In this document: positions 13,744-17,236 of the stretch, in pieces | Layout: each line of letters opens with the position of its first letter | How positions within the stretch are numbered: the stretch's first letter is position 1 | Assembly (NCBI GenBank): GCA_003142495.1 | Contig: PLMM01000159.1 | Location: 1 to 17,236 of the forward strand | Source: Gemmatimonadota bacterium | GTDB lineage: Bacteria > Gemmatimonadota > Gemmatimonadetes > Gemmatimonadales > Gemmatimonadaceae | Length of the DNA stretch: 17,236 bases | Direction: 5' to 3' | Made by a program: the position numbers and the translations under genes | The notes under the pieces: model-generated | The model's database searches: none | Seen by the model: only the letters and a program-made list of their open reading frames with translations | What the model was told of the DNA's origin: nothing

Positions 13744-16374
13744 ATGATCGAGCTAACTCTTCTCGGCCTACAGACTGTTCGCGACTCGGACGGCCGTGAC
13801 CTCGGCTCGCTCGCGGCGCAACCGAAGCGCTTTGCGCTACTGGCCTATCTCGCGATCTCCGGGAGCACCGGCTTTCATCGTCGCGACACGCTCGCGGCGA
13901 TGTTCTGGCCCGACCTCGACCAGTTCGCGGCGCGCAGGGCGCTCCGGAACACTTTGTACCATCTGCGAGAAACCATCGGCGACAGCGCGCTCATCACCCA
14001 GGGCGATGACGCGATCGCGATCGATCCCGCGGCGATCACCTGCGACGTCACGAAGCTCGCGTCCGCGGTGGCCGAGGGGCGCTTCGAGGAGGCGGTGGAG
14101 CTCTATCGCGGCGAGCTGCTCGCGGGGCTCCACTTCGCGAATGCAGGAGAAACCTTCGAGGAGTGGCTGTCGCACGAGCGCGCGCGCGTGATCGCGCTCG
14201 TGAGTCGCGCGACGCGCGCGATGGTCGATCGCGACGAGCAGTTGGGGAACGTCGCCGCCGCGGCGTACTGGGCGCAGCGCGCGTGCGCCTTCGCGCCGGA
14301 CGACGAGAGCCTGCTGCGGCGCGCGATGTCGCTGCACGATGCCGCGGATGACAGGGGCGGCGCGCTTCGGCTCTACGACGGCTACGCTCGCCACGTCTCC
14401 ATCCAGTTCGACACGAAGCCGAGCGCGGAGAGTGCGGCGCTGGCGGCGCGCATTCGCGCGGGAACGCCGCGGGCCGCGAGCGCGCCGGGCCCCGCGACGC
14501 CGGAGCGCGTCGCAGAGCCAGCCGCTCTCGCAACCTCCGCATCGACCGCTCCCGCGCGCGCCGACGCCGAAGCGGCGGCTCCCTCGGCGCCGACGAAGCG
14601 CCACCCGCCGCATCTCGTGCGCTGGGGACGCGCTCTCGCCCTCATCGCCGTCGCTGCCATCGCCGCGCTCCTCATCGTCCGCGCCGTGAACGCGACGCGC
14701 GTGCAACCCGTCGCGAAGGCGCGCGTGCTCGTCGACGTCTTCGACAATCGCACCGGCGACCCGAAGCTCGACGCGCTAGGTCGAATGGCCGAGGACTGGA
14801 TGTCGCAGGGATTGCTTCGCACGGCGTTGGTGGATGTCGTCGATCCGCGCGTCGTGTATGTCCAGACGCATGCGACCGCGGGCGACATTGTCGACCCCCT
14901 CGCGCTCGCCCGAAAGACCGGCGCCGCTTTTCTCGTAACGGGGAGCTACTACCGCCTCGGCGACAGCGTCCTCTTTCAGGCGTCCGTGATCGATGTGAAC
15001 GCCGGTCACATCGTGCGCGTCGTAGGGCCGATCGTGGCAGGACAGAACGCGACCGTCGCTGGTCTCGATGAAATGCGATCGCGAGTGATGACGGCGCTTG
15101 CCTCGGTCGTCGATCTGCACGGCACGCACGCCATGGAGAACGGCGGTGAGATTCCGCCCTTCGAAGCATACGAATCGTATGTCGAAGGGCTGGACGCGTA
15201 CTGGCATGGCGATGGCAAACGCGCGGAAGCGCTTTTTCTCGGCGCCTCGCGTCGGGACGCTGCGTTCACCGACGCATCCGTCGCCGCAGCATCGGTAGCA
15301 TCGAATTTCTACGAGTGCGCTCTCGTCGACTCGATCGTTCACTCGCTCAGCGGCGCGCCCCGTCCGCTCGATCGCGTGCAGCGCTTGACGCTGCAGATAG
15401 CGGAGTCCCGCTGCCATGGCCGTAACGAAGAGATGTTGCGACTGACTCTCGAGCGCGCCGACCTCGAGCCGCAAACTTCCTCGCTGCGCATGTCAGCCAT
15501 CGCCGCGGCGCTGTGGGCCAATCGCCCTCATCAGGCCATCAATCTGCTCAAGCACATCAATCCAGAAACGGATCTCGCCTTTAGCACGGACTCATCGCAC
15601 TTCACGTACTGGGGTGGCTGGGGGGAGTCGCTACATCTGCTCGGCGATCACGAGGCGGAGCTGGCGAGCGCGCGTCGAATGTCGTCCATTGCTCCGCTCT
15701 CGAAGGCATTCCTGGAAGGACGAGCGCTGGCGGCGCTCTCGCGTCCAACTGAGGTATTGGCGCTCGTCGACACCGCGCTGACGCGGCAGACGGAGACCTC
15801 GTTGAGCATCGGACTCGCGCCGTACCTCAACGGACGACCGGAGTACTCGGCGACGCCGGGGTGGGTGGCGGTCTGGATCGCGCGAGAGCTTGCCGTCCAC
15901 GGCGACAGCGCGACCTCCCGGCAAGTGGCGGCCCGTGGCCTCGCCTGGTACAGGGCGCGCCCACCGGAGGAACACGCCGCCGTGGAGGAACGGCTCGTGG
16001 CGGTGTGGTCGGAGGAGTTGACGGGGGCCTACGCCGATGCGGAGCAGGGTGCGAGATCGCTGATCGCGGAAGACAGTGCCAATGTCGACTACATGGGAAT
16101 ACTCGGAAGTATCGCTGCAGAACGTGGCAACGCTCCCCTCGCCGATTCCGTCGATCGTTGGCTCGCACGCCAATCCGGGGATGTGGTGAGCTGGTCGGCG
16201 AGCTACTATCGCGCGCGCAACGCGGCGCTCCTGGGACGGCGCGCCGATGCGATTGCACGACTTCGCGATGCGATGGACAAGGGAGTTTGGATGACGTACG
16301 TGCACATTGATCCCGCCTTCATCAGCCTGCGCACGATGCCGGAGTACATCGCGCTGACGGCGCTCAAGGACTGA
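13744..16374 (+). CDS. Membrane-anchored BTAD-domain transcriptional regulator with TolB-like and repeat C-terminus
   Basis: 876 residues from ATG 13744, where homology starts (MIELTLLGLQ). Residues 1-95 form an OmpR-type winged helix (QPKRFALLAYLAIS; HRRDTLAAMFWPDLD; RRALRNTLYHLRETIG). Residues about 98-240 are a BTAD helical domain as in SARP regulators (ELYRGELLAGLHFA; WAQRACAFAPDDESLLRRAM). An Ala/Pro-rich linker leads to one transmembrane helix (about 296-313). The rest is extracytoplasmic: a TolB/CsgG-like alpha/beta domain (VLVDVFDNRTGDPKLDALG, from 328; FLVTGSYYRLGDSVLFQASV) and a long helical, TPR-like region to the end. This predicts direct signalling from envelope to DNA. This architecture is expanded in Gemmatimonadota. 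It probably controls the divergent exported genes, itself, or both. No clear Shine-Dalgarno. Confidence 0.9.
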   Translation: MIELTLLGLQTVRDSDGRDLGSLAAQPKRFALLAYLAISGSTGFHRRDTLAAMFWPDLDQFAARRALRNTLYHLRETIGDSALITQGDDAIAIDPAAITCDVTKLASAVAEGRFEEAVELYRGELLAGLHFANAGETFEEWLSHERARVIALVSRATRAMVDRDEQLGNVAAAAYWAQRACAFAPDDESLLRRAMSLHDAADDRGGALRLYDGYARHVSIQFDTKPSAESAALAARIRAGTPRAASAPGPATPERVAEPAALATSASTAPARADAEAAAPSAPTKRHPPHLVRWGRALALIAVAAIAALLIVRAVNATRVQPVAKARVLVDVFDNRTGDPKLDALGRMAEDWMSQGLLRTALVDVVDPRVVYVQTHATAGDIVDPLALARKTGAAFLVTGSYYRLGDSVLFQASVIDVNAGHIVRVVGPIVAGQNATVAGLDEMRSRVMTALASVVDLHGTHAMENGGEIPPFEAYESYVEGLDAYWHGDGKRAEALFLGASRRDAAFTDASVAAASVASNFYECALVDSIVHSLSGAPRPLDRVQRLTLQIAESRCHGRNEEMLRLTLERADLEPQTSSLRMSAIAAALWANRPHQAINLLKHINPETDLAFSTDSSHFTYWGGWGESLHLLGDHEAELASARRMSSIAPLSKAFLEGRALAALSRPTEVLALVDTALTRQTETSLSIGLAPYLNGRPEYSATPGWVAVWIARELAVHGDSATSRQVAARGLAWYRARPPEEHAAVEERLVAVWSEELTGAYADAEQGARSLIAEDSANVDYMGILGSIAAERGNAPLADSVDRWLARQSGDVVSWSASYYRARNAALLGRRADAIARLRDAMDKGVWMTYVHIDPAFISLRTMPEYIALTALKD

Positions 16375-16399
16375 TCGCGATCGTCGTCTACATGGCCGA

Positions 16400-17236
16400 C
16401 TACGGCTTGGTCGCCACGCGCTTGAAGAACACATCGTCGCCAACGGCCAGCCCCGCCGCCGTCCCGTCTTCACCGAGCCGGAAGGTGACGAGCTGCCGCC
16501 CGCGATACGCGTCGTGCCAGTGCGCCATGAAGCTGTCGTAGTGCCAGTGCTCGAGATCGGCGGCTGACAGCGGACCGAACGAGACGACGAGCTTCTTCCC
16601 TTCCATCTTCACCGTCGCGGTGCCGTACAGGCTGTCGGCGTAGACGCCCGCGTAGCGCGCGAGTGGCAGCGATGGTTGAGTCCCCGTCACGTGTGCCGCG
16701 TCGATCTGTCGCTCGGCCTGCTTTCCTTCCTCGCGCAACGCCGTGTACATCGTGAGCATCTCGGCGCTCCAATCGTGCTTCGAGGGGCCGAGGTAGCGGT
16801 CGAACACCGTGTACATGAGTGCGTGGCGCAGCTCGGCGTGATCGCGATTGGCGAATACCACGACGCCCAAGTGCTTCTCGGGGATGAGGCCGACGATGGC
16901 CACCATCCCGTCGATGCTCCCCGTGTGGAAGGCGACGAACTCGCCGCGATAGTCTTCGAGGAACCAACCCTGCCCGTATCCCTGGAAGCGCGGATGCGTG
17001 AGCGTCGCGGTCGGATAGAACTGCTTTTCGTCGACGAGAATGTGCGGCGCGAAGAGGTCGGCGTAGCCGCGCGGCGAGAGCATGCGCTTGCCGCCCAGGC
17101 GCGAGCTGTCGAGCAAAAAGCGCATCCAGATCGCCATGTCGGACACGCTCGAGTACATCGCGCCGGCGGGACCGATGTTGTCGGTGGCGTAGCGCGGGAT
17201 GACGCGCACGGTGTCGTTCACGTAGTCGTGCGCAAA
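16400..17236 (-). CDS. Beta-lactamase-family serine hydrolase, C-terminal part
   Basis: The gene runs off the right edge: the frame is open to base 17236 (FAHDYVNDTV...), so the apparent start GTG at 17221 is internal and the catalytic SxxK motif lies outside. What remains is the second half of a class C beta-lactamase-like fold: GPAGAMYSSVSDMAIWMRFL, YGQGWFLEDY and AFHTGSIDGM, where HTG stands in for the KTG motif. A linker and a C-terminal beta-barrel-like domain follow (LARYAGVYADSLYGTATVKM; LVTFRLGEDG), as in serine hydrolases with a DUF3471-type tail. Such proteins act as peptidases, esterases or amidases, usually exported; substrate unknown. It converges on the BTAD regulator with a 25-base gap. 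Confidence 0.9.
   Translation of the reverse strand, partial: FAHDYVNDTVRVIPRYATDNIGPAGAMYSSVSDMAIWMRFLLDSSRLGGKRMLSPRGYADLFAPHILVDEKQFYPTATLTHPRFQGYGQGWFLEDYRGEFVAFHTGSIDGMVAIVGLIPEKHLGVVVFANRDHAELRHALMYTVFDRYLGPSKHDWSAEMLTMYTALREEGKQAERQIDAAHVTGTQPSLPLARYAGVYADSLYGTATVKMEGKKLVVSFGPLSAADLEHWHYDSFMAHWHDAYRGRQLVTFRLGEDGTAAGLAVGDDVFFKRVATKP

Noticed and set aside
16373..16382. Palindrome GATCGCGATC between the BTAD gene and the serine hydrolase
   Set aside because: Short and expected often in GC-rich DNA with many CGATCG words; no further support.

Overview
The window is GC-rich DNA with dense, tightly packed genes. It most resembles a member of the Gemmatimonadota or a close relative. The strongest pointer is the large regulator at 13744-16374: an N-terminal winged helix and BTAD domain, then a transmembrane helix, a TolB-like region and a repeat-rich C-terminus. 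That architecture is typical of Gemmatimonadota, as are abundant secreted serine hydrolases and many short-leader genes without a clear Shine-Dalgarno site. The assignment is inference from protein character; no 16S or marker gene is present.

Left part (1-6465). The window opens with the last 23 codons of a thiolase (3-74). A probable lipoprotein and a two-helix membrane protein follow, overlapping each other end to start, and then a 3-hydroxybutyryl-CoA dehydrogenase (2106-2993). Thiolase and dehydrogenase are consecutive steps of acyl-CoA or acetoacetyl-CoA metabolism. A short AT-rich, repeat-bearing spacer (2994-3182) separates them from a minus-strand DUF116-like membrane protein. The start codon of that protein shares one CATG with the start of a divergent GlcD-type FAD oxidase (4003-5688). 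A flavin-dependent thymidylate synthase ThyX (5716-6465) follows, with a perfect inverted repeat across its stop codon.

Middle part (6466-10615). This is the most interesting block. Two non-identical ATP-grasp ligases look distantly like D-Ala-D-Ala ligase but lack its N-terminal signature. They are followed by a GNAT acetyltransferase and a lysine 2,3-aminomutase (KamA) with all the lysine-specific residues; GNAT and kamA overlap by 4 bases (ATGA). Co-orientation and tight packing suggest one pathway. A reasonable hypothesis is synthesis of a small beta-lysine-containing amide or peptide-like metabolite, possibly N-acetylated.

Right part (10616-17236). Three minus-strand genes encode exported proteins of unknown function (a LolA-like small protein, a 617-residue multi-domain protein and a small signal-bearing protein). 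They are read divergently from the membrane-anchored BTAD regulator across an 89-base intergenic region that contains an interrupted inverted repeat. The window closes with the C-terminal part of a minus-strand beta-lactamase-family serine hydrolase whose 5' end lies outside.

I found no tRNA, rRNA, CRISPR array, transposase or phage gene.
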